This document shows positions 49,110 through 58,074 of a DNA stretch of 64,000 bases, in pieces. Where the stretch lies: NCBI RefSeq assembly GCF_002091955.1, contig NZ_MKKY01000084.1, positions 1 to 64,000 of the forward strand, written 5' to 3'. The position numbers and the translations under genes were made by a program. The stretch's first letter is position 1. Every line of letters starts with the position of its first letter. Source of the stretch: Rhodococcus sp. 1168. Its GTDB lineage: Bacteria; Actinomycetota; Actinomycetes; Mycobacteriales; Mycobacteriaceae. A model generated the notes under the pieces. That model was given only the letters and a program-made list of their open reading frames with translations, was not told the DNA's origin and made no database searches.

Positions 49110-50948
49110 GCCGCTTTCGTACAGGGGTGCCGCGAACTCCAACACCGTCGACCCCCACCCCAGTGACCCCACCCGTGCGGCTCCACCGCCGGATTCGGCT
49201 ACCAACGCACACACCTCCGCTTCGGTCCGACGCCCGGCGCCGTAGAGGCACAGCCGCAGCAGGTCCTCCTCGGTATCGTGATCGTCTGTCGTCGACGGAT
49301 CGAGTAGGTCGGTGAGCAGCACGACTCGCCTGGCGGATGCCCCGAGGGTGCGCAACAGCAGCAGAGCGTCGGAGTCCGGATGCGTGTCGAGGACGTCGAC
49401 AGCGATCACCACGTCGACGGGCGCTACCAAAGCTGCGAATTCACTGGCGTCGATGCGGGTGATCGCGTCCCGACGCGTCTCCGCGACGTCGCCGAGGTTT
49501 CTGGCGTTCAAGGCAGGAAGCCCAACGAGAGATATCGACAGTTCCGGACGCACACGTGCCAGCGTATCGGCGTACACCCCGGCGCCTTCGCCGTAGATCG
49601 CGACGGACTTTACGTCCTCGAGGTCCACCGCGTCCGGCAACGCCGGGGCGCGGTACACCGCTCCGAACGCGGACTCTTCGTGGAAGTCTTCGATGAAGCT
49701 CGAATCGGCTTTCTTGGCGAAGAAGCTGTGCGCAGCCGCGGGCAACCCCGTCCGAACAGATTCGAGCAATCCGAGGAACGCCAGATCGAGACGTGTGTGG
49801 ATCTTGTCGAAGTGCAATGCCTGGCTGGCGAAGGTGTCCTGATCGGCGAGAATCGATCCCATCTCGGTGAGGGAGTAGCGGCCGTCGTCGTGGCTCAGAA
49901 GATCCATCAGCACGAGATGTCGCAGCAGCTTCGCCGTCGCACCCGGATTCGTCGCGCATTCCGCTGCAATGGCATTCGCAGAATCTTTGCCGCCGTCGAC
50001 GGCGGAAAAGATACCCACTGTCACCGCAGTACGAATAGCGAAAGGTGGCAGTAGTTCCGACTTTTCGTGGAGTCGTTCGTCGGGGCTCGGCTCACCTGCG
50101 GGATCGAGCACCGGTTGGCCCGCAGCCACCGCGGAGGTCTCACGAAAACGCCAGTATCCGGCTATCTCGACGAACTGCTTCGAAATCTGCTTGTCCTGCT
50201 TGGCCCATCGGCGCAAAGGCTTGATGGTCGACGCCTCACCTGCGACCCAGAGATACGGCTGGCCTGGACGCCACTGCGCGGCCTGCACGGTATCCACCAT
50301 CCGCGACCGGCCGTCGTTCTCCGAGCGGTACAGCCAGGTGATGTCCACCGAAGCCGCAGAGAAGAGTTCCTGGCGGTGCGAAGGCTCGGCCACCTCGATC
50401 ACCACCGTGGCCGGCAGATCTGCCGGCAGCTTCTCCAGGCAATGCGCGATGGCAGGCAGCGCGGTCTCGTCTCCGGCGATCAGCATCCAATCCACCTCAC
50501 GCGGCAGCGACGAAGAATGTTTGGGCCCGGCGATGAGGATCTTCTCCCCCGCCTGCACCCCGTATGCCCAGCCTGCTGCCAGCCCACCATCGTGCATCGC
50601 GAAGTCCAGTGCCATCTCACGGTTTTCCTCGTCGAAGTGGCGCACGGTGTACGTCCGGCTGTACTGGAACGAGCCGGCCGGCCAGTCGACCGTCCCGTTG
50701 TCGGAGTTCACCGGAACCGTGAACGGCAGGGTGCCGGTCGCTGGGTCGACGGGCAGAATCTTGACGTCGTCGTCGAAACCTCGGGTACGTACCGGCGGAA
50801 GCTCCACGCCGTCGCGAACGTGGCGATTCATCGAGGGACCCCCGACGGTCACTCGACGCATTCCCGGGGTGATGTCCTCTACCCGTAGAACGTCCAGTTC
50901 TCGTATGCAAACCGGAAAAACCTCGACCTCGCGAACAGTCGCCACCAT
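49098..50948 (-). CDS. fusion of a SIP-family reductase and an O-methyltransferase-like domain
   Basis: 616 residues. The N-terminal half (about 1-275) is a full SIP reductase (FAD motif YSRTYTVRHFDEENRE; NAD(P) side MLIAGDETALPAIAHCLEKL; LWVAGEASTIKPLRRW). After a linker (about 276-300) comes a helical dimerisation-type domain (ATAKLLRHLVLMDLL) and a Rossmann-like domain resembling class-I O-methyltransferases. The SAM loop is unusual (VAIYGEGAGVYADTLA instead of a DxGGGxG form), so methyl transfer is uncertain. The operon position suggests a role in siderophore handling. Confidence 0.8.
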   Translation of the reverse strand: MVATVREVEVFPVCIRELDVLRVEDITPGMRRVTVGGPSMNRHVRDGVELPPVRTRGFDDDVKILPVDPATGTLPFTVPVNSDNGTVDWPAGSFQYSRTYTVRHFDEENREMALDFAMHDGGLAAGWAYGVQAGEKILIAGPKHSSSLPREVDWMLIAGDETALPAIAHCLEKLPADLPATVVIEVAEPSHRQELFSAASVDITWLYRSENDGRSRMVDTVQAAQWRPGQPYLWVAGEASTIKPLRRWAKQDKQISKQFVEIAGYWRFRETSAVAAGQPVLDPAGEPSPDERLHEKSELLPPFAIRTAVTVGIFSAVDGGKDSANAIAAECATNPGATAKLLRHLVLMDLLSHDDGRYSLTEMGSILADQDTFASQALHFDKIHTRLDLAFLGLLESVRTGLPAAAHSFFAKKADSSFIEDFHEESAFGAVYRAPALPDAVDLEDVKSVAIYGEGAGVYADTLARVRPELSISLVGLPALNARNLGDVAETRRDAITRIDASEFAALVAPVDVVIAVDVLDTHPDSDALLLLRTLGASARRVVLLTDLLDPSTTDDHDTEEDLLRLCLYGAGRRTEAEVCALVAESGGGAARVGSLGWGSTVLEFAAPLYESGRVG

Positions 50949-50974
50949 CGAATATCTCTCTCTCGTAGAAGTGT

Positions 50975-51043
50975 TCAGTACTCGCAGACCGGCCGATCCG
51001 GGGCGGTGGCGATATCGCCGATGACGGTCTCACGGGTGAGCAC
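50975..51043 (-). CDS. 22-residue microgene in the siderophore operon
   Basis: A 23-codon frame starts with GTG 51043 and has a strong Shine-Dalgarno (GAGGGAG, 6 nt spacing). The peptide begins MLTRETVIGD and ends DRPVCEY. 19 of 22 sense codons end in G or C. It lies between the substrate-binding lipoprotein gene (stop at 51091) and the SIP-methyltransferase fusion (start 50948), same direction. The product is unknown; a regulatory peptide, a modified peptide precursor or a small protein partner are all possible. Confidence 0.6.
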   Translation of the reverse strand: MLTRETVIGDIATAPDRPVCEY

Positions 51044-51090
51044 AGTGTTCTCCCTCGTTGTTCGGTGAAGTAATTTCGGACCGAATCGTC

Positions 51091-52092
51091 CTATTCGGTA
51101 AACATCCCCTGGACCTGGTCCAGAGTTGCCATCACCCCGTCGTAGTCCGGACGGTAGCTGGTGGCAGGCAGTTCGTAGACCTTGTTACCGGCGAATGCGG
51201 GCAGACCGACGTACAGCGAATCCTGTTGCAGCTCTACGAGAGTGCGTCCGGCGACTGGGACGACGAACATAGCCGGGGCGTTGCCGACCGGCGCCAACAG
51301 CTCGTTGCTGATGATGAACGAGTCACCCGAGCCGTACAGTTCGGGGTTGTTCGCCTTGGTGATCACGTCGTCCGGCTCGAAACCGACGGCTGAGAGCAGC
51401 GTGGGCAATGTGGCGCTCTGTGGGATGAACGCGGGTTCATCGGTAGCCAGCGACAGGAAGTACGACACGGGTGTCGCTGGAATGGTGATCGAGTCCTTCA
51501 CCGCGGCGACCTTGTCTTCGTAGGCCTGCAGCAGACCGTCGACCTTGTCGCTCTCGCCGGCGGCCTCGGCGACCGCGGTGAGCTGTTCCTGCCACGTTGC
51601 GAGCGAGGACGAAATCAATACTGTCGGGGCGATATTGCTGAGCTGGTCGTAGGACTCGTTCGCCTGAACAGCAGAGATTCCCTGGCCGCCACCGATGATC
51701 AGATCGGGTTCGGCCGCGGCGAGTGCTTCGATGTTCAGCGCTTCACCAGCAGGCAATTCTTGCGTGCCCTGCATTTCTGCTTTCTCCGCCCACTGTGGCG
51801 GGAAGCCGCCGTCGAGGTTCGTCACGCCGAGCAGCCTGGTGTCGGTGATCGCGATGGGGGCATCGAGTGTGAACAGGTAGCCGGCTAGGCCTGCCGACAG
51901 CACGGCGATCTTTTGTGGCTCGGCAGGCACCGTGATGTCGCCCTTGTCGGTGGAGACCACTCGCGTCTCGGTACCCGAGGCGTCCTCGCTCGAGCGCTCG
52001 GAGCTGCACGAAGCCAGCCCTAGCGCTACGAATGCCACCGATGCGGTGGCAAATATGCGAAGACCACGCCGTCGAAATTGTGAATCAGACAC
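51091..52092 (-). CDS. iron-siderophore ABC transporter substrate-binding lipoprotein
   Basis: FecB/FepB-type periplasmic-binding protein, 333 residues. The lipoprotein signal (MSDSQFRRRGLRIFATASV, lipobox LASC) is followed by VPAEPQKIAVLSAGLAGYLFTL and NIEALAAAEPDLIIGGG. It delivers ferri-siderophore to the FepDGC importer encoded just upstream. GTG 52092 with AAAGGG upstream is preferred; the extended frame to 52164 adds a non-signal stretch. An IdeR box lies about 110 bp upstream. Confidence 0.92.
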   Translation of the reverse strand: MSDSQFRRRGLRIFATASVAFVALGLASCSSERSSEDASGTETRVVSTDKGDITVPAEPQKIAVLSAGLAGYLFTLDAPIAITDTRLLGVTNLDGGFPPQWAEKAEMQGTQELPAGEALNIEALAAAEPDLIIGGGQGISAVQANESYDQLSNIAPTVLISSSLATWQEQLTAVAEAAGESDKVDGLLQAYEDKVAAVKDSITIPATPVSYFLSLATDEPAFIPQSATLPTLLSAVGFEPDDVITKANNPELYGSGDSFIISNELLAPVGNAPAMFVVPVAGRTLVELQQDSLYVGLPAFAGNKVYELPATSYRPDYDGVMATLDQVQGMFTE

Positions 52093-52203
52093 TGAGGTAG
52101 ACCCTTTCGAGATCGTCGATCGTAACCGGCACGCGGTGTTCGCGGCCGGGCCGGGCATCTTCACTCGTCCCGCAGAAGCTTCGACACCAGCCGTCAGGAA
52201 ATA

Positions 52204-52222
52204 AACTTAGCCTAACCTACAT
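52204..52222 (-). promoter_or_regulatory. IdeR/DtxR-type iron box upstream of the siderophore-binding lipoprotein gene
   Basis: ATGTAGGTTAGGCTAAGTT on the minus strand matches the consensus TTAGGTTAGSCTAACCTAA at 14 or more positions, with the central TAGGTTAGGCTAA intact. It should repress the operon under iron sufficiency. Confidence 0.85.
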
Positions 52223-52457
52223 AGAAATGGGGTTACGGGCTTCCCAAGCCAATGCCGCGAGTCGACGGATCGAAGTGTCACGGAAGGGCCGTGCATGGAT
52301 ATCTCGTACCACTATCGACACGGGGTCTCGTGTCCGCACGACGACGGTGCAGCAGCCGACGCTGTCCAGTTTCTACAGTCGGATCGAGCCCTCCACATCA
52401 CCATGCAATCGCTCTACGTCGGCGGCGGCGCCACGTTGCGAAGACGACCGGCATCCA
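52223..52457. other. intergenic stretch with no recognised gene
   Basis: 235 bp between the iron box and the FepC stop. A 64-codon plus-strand frame (52295-52489) exists but overlaps the fepC 3' end and has no ribosome binding site or family resemblance. Nothing else is visible. Confidence 0.5.
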
Positions 52458-53261
52458 TTACGAGGGTCGTGGGCGCGCGAGCGGAATGACCAACGGCGTG
52501 AGTGACTCCGGATCTTCGATGATGCGACACGGCAGTCCGAAGACCGCCTCCACCAACTCCGCGGTGATGACCTCCGAAGGATTACCGCGGGTGACCACCG
52601 CGCCGTCCTTCATGGCGATGATGTGATCGGCGTAGCGGCAAGCGTGATTGAGATCGTGCAGCACAGCGACCATCGTGGTGCCCTGATCTCGATTGAGTTG
52701 CGCACACAGGTCGAGAAGGTCGATCTGATGCGCGATGTCGAGGAACGTCGTAGGTTCGTCGAGCAACATCAGCGGGGTTTGCTGGGCGAGAACCATTGCC
52801 ACCCAGACTCGCTGACGCTGACCTCCGGACAACTCGTCGACCAACCGTCCGGAGAGGTCGCTCACCCCGGTCGCGTTCATCGCGAACACGACAGCAGCCT
52901 CGTCGTCGCGTGACCATTGCCTGATCAGCTTCTGATGCGGATACCGTCCGCGTGCAACGAGATCCGCCACCGAGATCCCGTCCGGCGCGATGGACGTCTG
53001 CGGCAGCAGCCCGAGGCGTCGGGCAACTTCCTTGGCCGGATACGTCGAGATCGCCTTGCCGTCCAGCAGTACTGTCCCGACCGTTGGTTTCAACAACCGC
53101 GACAGTGCTCGCAGCAGCGTCGATTTGCCACTCGCGTTGGGACCGACGATGACGGTGAACATACCGTCCGGAATCTCCACGGTCAGCCCCTCACTGACGA
53201 TGCGCTTGTCGTATCCGATCGTGACGTCGTCCGCATGCAAGCGCGGCTTCCTTCCGGTCAC
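52458..53261 (-). CDS. fepC: ferric-siderophore ABC transporter ATPase (FepC type)
   Basis: 267-residue ATPase: Walker A GPNASGKSTLLRAL, signature LSGGQRQRVWVAM, Walker B LMLLDEPTTFLD and HDLNHACRYAD. Its ATG overlaps the fepG stop by 4 bp. It powers FepDG-mediated siderophore uptake. Confidence 0.94.
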   Translation of the reverse strand: MTGRKPRLHADDVTIGYDKRIVSEGLTVEIPDGMFTVIVGPNASGKSTLLRALSRLLKPTVGTVLLDGKAISTYPAKEVARRLGLLPQTSIAPDGISVADLVARGRYPHQKLIRQWSRDDEAAVVFAMNATGVSDLSGRLVDELSGGQRQRVWVAMVLAQQTPLMLLDEPTTFLDIAHQIDLLDLCAQLNRDQGTTMVAVLHDLNHACRYADHIIAMKDGAVVTRGNPSEVITAELVEAVFGLPCRIIEDPESLTPLVIPLARPRPS

Positions 53262-54313
53262 TGTTTTCTACCTTCCCGAGCCAACAACCACACGAAATAT
53301 GCCCCACCGATGGACACTGTCACGACACCGACCGGCAACTGCGTCGGCGCAAATATGCGCTGCGCGGCATAGTCACTGACGAGCAGTAGCAATGCACCCA
53401 TCACCGCCGAGGGAATCAGCGCGACACCTGCGGTCTTGGTCAACCGTCGTGCCAGCTGCGGCGCAGCGAGCGAGATGAACGAGATCGGACCGGCTACTGC
53501 CGTGACGAGCGCGGTCAGCGCCACGCCGAGAACGATGAGTATCAGCCGCGTCGGCTCCGCCCGGATACCGAGCGATTTTGCTGCGTCGTCGCCCATCTCG
53601 AGCATCCGTAGACGCCCCGCGAAGACAGCCAGTAGTGGTGTGAGAACGACCAACACGATCACCACCGGACGTACCTGCCCCCAGCTGAGGCCGTTGAGAG
53701 TCCCCGCGCCCCACACAGCGGCGGCCAGCGCATCGGAGAGATCGGCTTTGACGATCAACCAGGTGTTGACCGACGCCAGGATCGCGCTGATGGCAATTCC
53801 GACGATGATCAGCCGAAAACCTTGCACTCCACGTTTGAAAGCGAGGACGTACACCACTGCAGCAGTAGAGATCCCACCGACGAAGGCGCCCACACCGGTG
53901 GGATAGTAGCCACCACCCAGCGTGAGGATGACGATCAGCGCACCGGTATACGAGCCGGTGTCGAAGCCGATGATGTCAGGGCTTCCCAACGGATTTCGCG
54001 TCAGCGATTGAAAGATCGCACCCGACACACCCAGAGCGCCACCGAGAAGCAAAGCCAGGGCCACCCGCGGGAATCGCCACTGCATGACGATCAGTTCGGT
54101 GAACCGCCCGGCATCGGAAAACACCGCAGCCAGTACTTCGCCCGGCGGGATGTAGTAGTCACCGGTGCCGAGCGCCAGGACAGCGACGGCGAGCGATACG
54201 AGCGCCAGAAGGCAGCAGACCACCACGGTGCGGATGTCTACCCGCCCGCTGAGCTTGTCACCGGCAAGGCGAAGAATGCGAACTCTGCGACCGAAATCGA
54301 CCTCGGTCGTCAC
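53258..54313 (-). CDS. fepG: ferric-siderophore ABC permease (FepG type)
   Basis: FecCD-family permease, 351 residues, with about nine or ten membrane helices; signatures ALLLGGALGVSGAIFQSLTRNPLGSPDIIG and GPISFISLAAPQLARRL. GTG 54313 overlaps the fepD stop (GTGA); the longer frame is inside fepD and rejected. Confidence 0.93.
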   Translation of the reverse strand: MTTEVDFGRRVRILRLAGDKLSGRVDIRTVVVCCLLALVSLAVAVLALGTGDYYIPPGEVLAAVFSDAGRFTELIVMQWRFPRVALALLLGGALGVSGAIFQSLTRNPLGSPDIIGFDTGSYTGALIVILTLGGGYYPTGVGAFVGGISTAAVVYVLAFKRGVQGFRLIIVGIAISAILASVNTWLIVKADLSDALAAAVWGAGTLNGLSWGQVRPVVIVLVVLTPLLAVFAGRLRMLEMGDDAAKSLGIRAEPTRLILIVLGVALTALVTAVAGPISFISLAAPQLARRLTKTAGVALIPSAVMGALLLLVSDYAAQRIFAPTQLPVGVVTVSIGGAYFVWLLAREGRKQ

Positions 54314-55371
54314 AGCCCACTGACTTTCTTGCGGCGCACGAGAAAGATGAGTACCGGAGCTCCGACGAACGCGGTGACGATCCCGACCTGCAGTTCGCCA
54401 GGCCTGATGACCAGCCGCCCGACGATGTCGGAGAGCAGCAGCAGGCACGGCGCCGCCACCACGGTGTACAGCAGGATCCATCGCTGATCGGGTCCGACGA
54501 ACCACCGCACCATGTGCGGAATCATCAAGCCGACGAAGCCGATCGGACCTGCGGCCGCCGTCGCAGCACCGGCCAGAAGAGTGACTGCAACGACACCGAT
54601 CACCCGGGTGCTGTTCACTTTCGCACCCAGCGAACGAGCCAGGTCGTCTCCGAGCGCGAGGGCGTTGAGGGGTCGCGCGATGACGAGTGCGAGCACCGAA
54701 CCGACGATGACGAACGGCGAGATCGCCAACGAAATATCCAGTCCGCGACCAGCCAGCGAACCAGCACCCCACAAGCGCATCTTGTCGAACGCATCAGGAT
54801 CGAGCAGCAGCATGCCGGACGTGATACCCCCGAGCACCGCGGACAGCGCAATTCCGGACAGCGTGAGCCTGATCGGCGTCGCGCCGGCTCGCGACATGGA
54901 CCCGAGTGCATACACCGCCACCGTCGCGAGGATGGCGCCGAGGAACGCGAACCAGATGTAGGACCAGATGCCGGTGAATCCGAGCATGCCGACAGCGAGT
55001 GCGACGAAGAAGGCCGCACCGGCGTTGACTCCGAGGATGCCCGGGTCCGCCAACGGGTTACGCGTCATGGCCTGAATGAGCGCGCCGCTGACACCGAGAG
55101 CGACACCGACGATCAACCCCAGCACGGTTCGCGGTACGCGGATCTCGCGGATGATGACGTGGTTGCTCGACTCGTCGAAGTGGAACAGTGCATCCCAGAC
55201 CTCGCTCGGCGGAATGTACTTGGTGCCGACCGCGATACTGAGCAGACAGATCGCGGCAAGAACGCCGAGCAGAACGAGAAGGCCGAGAGCGCGGCGCGAG
55301 TTCGTCTCGGCGAGCCCACCGGATTGTTCGAGCCTGTCGGCCTCATCGGTCTTCTTCGCTGCCGCAGGCAT
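54310..55371 (-). CDS. fepD: ferric-siderophore ABC permease (FepD type)
   Basis: FecCD-family permease, 353 residues: GVALGVSGALIQAMTRNPLADPGILG and GPIGFVGLMIPHMVR are conserved. A short charged N-terminus of about 30 residues precedes the first helix. It starts 7 bp after the HIT gene stop, so it is probably cotranscribed with HIT. Confidence 0.93.
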   Translation of the reverse strand: MPAAAKKTDEADRLEQSGGLAETNSRRALGLLVLLGVLAAICLLSIAVGTKYIPPSEVWDALFHFDESSNHVIIREIRVPRTVLGLIVGVALGVSGALIQAMTRNPLADPGILGVNAGAAFFVALAVGMLGFTGIWSYIWFAFLGAILATVAVYALGSMSRAGATPIRLTLSGIALSAVLGGITSGMLLLDPDAFDKMRLWGAGSLAGRGLDISLAISPFVIVGSVLALVIARPLNALALGDDLARSLGAKVNSTRVIGVVAVTLLAGAATAAAGPIGFVGLMIPHMVRWFVGPDQRWILLYTVVAAPCLLLLSDIVGRLVIRPGELQVGIVTAFVGAPVLIFLVRRKKVSGL

Positions 55372-55378
55372 GGATCAG

Positions 55379-55798
55379 TTACCCCAAAGCGTTCGCGATA
55401 TGTGCAGCCTGGGTGTCGAGCTCCGCGCGGTCGGGGGACGTCGGTCGGGCACGAAGACCGAATCCGTCACCCGAGGTACGAGGAATGACATGAAGATGGA
55501 CATGGAAGATTTCCTGGCCCGCAATTTCACCGTCCGCAAGAAACAGGTTCACCCCCGCGCACCGGGGGTCGCTCGCCCGTAGCGCCGCCGCGATCTTCTG
55601 CCCGACGACGAACAGATGACCGCCGGTGTCCGGCTCCAACTCCGCCAACGAGCGAGCTTGCTTCTTCGGGACCACCAGAACGTGCCCACGCGTGACCGGC
55701 CGGATGTCCATGAACGCGATGACCACGTCGTCCTCGTAGACGCGAGAGGATTCCGCGTTCCCTGCAATGATTTCGGCAAAGATCGTATAGGGGTTCAC
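55379..55798 (-). CDS. HIT-family nucleotide-binding hydrolase
   Basis: 139-residue histidine-triad protein with motif IFHVHLHVIPR, expected to hydrolyse AMP-linked substrates such as AMP-lysine or aminoacyl-AMP (family knowledge). GTG start at 55798 with TAGACT 8 nt upstream and no Shine-Dalgarno. It heads an apparent operon with fepDGC. Confidence 0.92.
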   Translation of the reverse strand: MNPYTIFAEIIAGNAESSRVYEDDVVIAFMDIRPVTRGHVLVVPKKQARSLAELEPDTGGHLFVVGQKIAAALRASDPRCAGVNLFLADGEIAGQEIFHVHLHVIPRTSGDGFGLRARPTSPDRAELDTQAAHIANALG

Positions 55799-55838
55799 AA
55801 AGAGACAGTCTAGAACTGCACCAGAACGGTGCTGCGAC

Positions 55839-55844
55839 TAAAGT
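55839..55844 (+). promoter_or_regulatory. leaderless-type -10 element of the HAD gene
   Basis: TAAAGT followed by 6 nt and ATG 55851. Confidence 0.55.
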
Positions 55845-55850
55845 CTGACC

Positions 55851-56654
55851 ATGAGTATCTTGGGCGGCGTTCTGTTCGACATCGACGGGGTGCTCGTCAC
55901 CTCGTGGAAGCCGATACCGGGTGCCCGCGAGACTCTCGACTATCTCGACCACAAGGACATCGCGCGCGCCTTCCTGACGAACACCACCTCGAAAACTCGC
56001 ACACAGATCGCGGAGTCGTTGGCGGGAGTCGGCCTGCCGGTCCATGCGGACGACATCGTCACGGCCGCGAGCCTCACCGCCGACCACCTGCGCGAAACCT
56101 ACCCGGGCGCCTCCGTCGTACTCGTCAACAACGGCGACATCGCGGTCGACATGCCGGGAATCGAGTTCGTGGACGAGTCGTCGACGCACGATCCCGACGT
56201 CGTCGTCGTCGGCGGAGCCGGTCCCGAGTTCACCCACGAGCGCCTGAGCCGGGTCTATGACTGGCTGTGCCGCGGCATCCCCGTCGTCGCGATGCACCGA
56301 AGTCTCATGTGGACCACCGCTGCCGGACTCCGCATCGACACCGGAATGTACCTCACCGGTATGGAGAAGGCATCCGGACACACGGCACAGGCCATCGGAA
56401 AGCCTGCGCCACTTGGCTTTCAGACCGCTGCAGAAAGAATGGGCACCGACCCGGTCGACGTCGTCATGGTCGGTGACGACATCGACAACGATGTGCTCGC
56501 AGCCCAGGTCGTCGGCATGACCGGTGTCCTGGTCCGCACCGGAAAGTTCCGCCAGGACACCCTCGACCGCCGAGCCAAGAACGAGTTCGGCATGCAGCCG
56601 AATCACATCATCGGTTCGGTGGCCGATCTGCCGGAGCTACTAGAGAATCGGTGA
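55851..56654 (+). CDS. HAD-IIA family phosphatase (NagD/HDHD2-like)
   Basis: 267-residue HAD hydrolase. Motif I GVLFDIDGVLVTS, motif II LTNTTSKT, and motif IV MVGDDIDNDVLAAQ are clear; the Lys of motif III is in IGKPAP. The substrate is unknown (sugar phosphate or nucleotide). Its 3' end overlaps the convergent purB by 15 bp. Confidence 0.9.
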   Translation: MSILGGVLFDIDGVLVTSWKPIPGARETLDYLDHKDIARAFLTNTTSKTRTQIAESLAGVGLPVHADDIVTAASLTADHLRETYPGASVVLVNNGDIAVDMPGIEFVDESSTHDPDVVVVGGAGPEFTHERLSRVYDWLCRGIPVVAMHRSLMWTTAAGLRIDTGMYLTGMEKASGHTAQAIGKPAPLGFQTAAERMGTDPVDVVMVGDDIDNDVLAAQVVGMTGVLVRTGKFRQDTLDRRAKNEFGMQPNHIIGSVADLPELLENR

Positions 56655-58058
56655 CGGAGAGTACTTCGCGGCTTCCGGGAACTGCGCGATCAGCGTCTCG
56701 ACGTCGGAGACGACGCCCGCGACCTGCGATTCGGCCGAGCCGATGAATGCCGACTTGTCGGCAAGAGCGGCGTCGAGAGCAGCGCGATCGAGCGGGATGC
56801 GGTCGTCGGCGGCGAGGCGATCCAGCAGATCCGGGTCCTGCCCCTGCTCCCGCATCGCGAGTGCGACAGCGACAGCGTGTTCCTTGATGGCCTCGTGTGC
56901 CGTTTCGCGACCGACCCCGGCGCGAACGGAAGCCATGAGCACCTTCGTCGTCGCAAGGAACGGCAGGTAGCGCGTGAGTTCCTTGGCGATGACGGCCGGG
57001 TACGCACCGAACTCGTCGAGCACCGTCAGGAAAGTCTCGATCATGCCGTCGATCGCGAAGAACGCATCCGGTAGCGCGACGCGGCGGACGACCGAGCAGA
57101 AGACGTCGCCCTCGTTCCACTGGGCGCCTGCGAGTTCGGCCGCCATCGATCCGTAACCGCGCAACACCACCTGCAAACCGTTGACGCGCTCACACGAACG
57201 CGTGTTCATCTTGTGGGGCATCGCCGAAGATCCGACCTGACCGGGCTGGAAGCCCTCGGTCACCAGCTCGTGGCCTGCCATCAACCGAACCGTATGAGCG
57301 AACGAGGAAGGTGCGGCCCCGATCTGAACGAGCGCGGACACGACGTCATGGTCGAGCGAGCGCGGGTAGACCTGACCGACGCTGGTGAGCACGTGCCGGA
57401 ACCCGAGGTGGTCGGCGACGATGCGCTCCAGAGCGGTCAACTTCGAGGCGTCCCCCCCGAACAGGTCGAGCATGTCCTGCGAGGTACCCATCGGGCCCTT
57501 GATACCGCGAAGGGGGTAGCGCTCGATCAGCTCTTGGATTCGGGTGAGGCCGATCAACAGCTCGTCCGCCGCCGATGCGAAACGCTTGCCGAGGGTCGTT
57601 GCCTGTGCGGCGACGTTATGACTGCGCCCTGCCATCACGAGGGAGGAGTATTCAGCGGCGCGTTCGGCGAGCCGGGCAGCAACCGCCACGCCGTGGCTGT
57701 GGACGTGCTCCATCGAGCGAAGAATCTGCAGCTGCTCGACGTTCTCGGTCAGATCACGAGAAGTCAGACCCTTGTGGATGTGCTCGTGGCCCGCGAGTGC
57801 GTTGAACTCCTCGATACCGGCCTTGACGTCGTGGCGGGTGACACGCTCACGCGCAGCGATCGACGCGAGGTCGACGGTGCCGATCACATTCTCGTAGTCG
57901 TTGATCGCAGCAGTGGGCACGTCGACACCGAGGGTGGCCTGCGCTTTGAGAACGGCCAACCACAGCTGGCGCTCGAGGACGATCTTGTGCTCCGGAGACC
58001 ACAGGTTCACCAGTTCTTTGCTCGCATAACGGGTGGCCAGGACATTCGGAATAGTCAC
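56640..58058 (-). CDS. purB: adenylosuccinate lyase
   Basis: 472-residue fumarase/aspartase-superfamily enzyme acting twice in purine synthesis (SAICAR to AICAR, and adenylosuccinate to AMP). Signatures: HIHKGLTSRDLTEN and GSSAMPHKMN (catalytic loop). GTG 58058 (MTIPNVLATRYASKEL) is the family start; the open frame to 58268 translates the 33-bp repeats and is not the gene. TAAACT lies 8 nt upstream on the minus strand. Confidence 0.96.
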   Translation of the reverse strand: MTIPNVLATRYASKELVNLWSPEHKIVLERQLWLAVLKAQATLGVDVPTAAINDYENVIGTVDLASIAARERVTRHDVKAGIEEFNALAGHEHIHKGLTSRDLTENVEQLQILRSMEHVHSHGVAVAARLAERAAEYSSLVMAGRSHNVAAQATTLGKRFASAADELLIGLTRIQELIERYPLRGIKGPMGTSQDMLDLFGGDASKLTALERIVADHLGFRHVLTSVGQVYPRSLDHDVVSALVQIGAAPSSFAHTVRLMAGHELVTEGFQPGQVGSSAMPHKMNTRSCERVNGLQVVLRGYGSMAAELAGAQWNEGDVFCSVVRRVALPDAFFAIDGMIETFLTVLDEFGAYPAVIAKELTRYLPFLATTKVLMASVRAGVGRETAHEAIKEHAVAVALAMREQGQDPDLLDRLAADDRIPLDRAALDAALADKSAFIGSAESQVAGVVSDVETLIAQFPEAAKYSPSPIL

Positions 58059-58066
58059 GAGAGGCA

Positions 58067-58072
58067 AGTTTA
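58067..58072 (-). promoter_or_regulatory. -10 element of purB next to the repeat array
   Basis: TAAACT on the minus strand, 8 nt before the purB GTG. The 33-bp repeats begin 2 bp further upstream and cover the -35 region. Confidence 0.55.
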
Positions 58073-58074
58073 CG

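Noticed and set aside
52295-52489. 64-codon plus-strand frame between the iron box and fepC
   Set aside because: No Shine-Dalgarno or leaderless -10, overlaps the fepC 3' end, no recognisable family.
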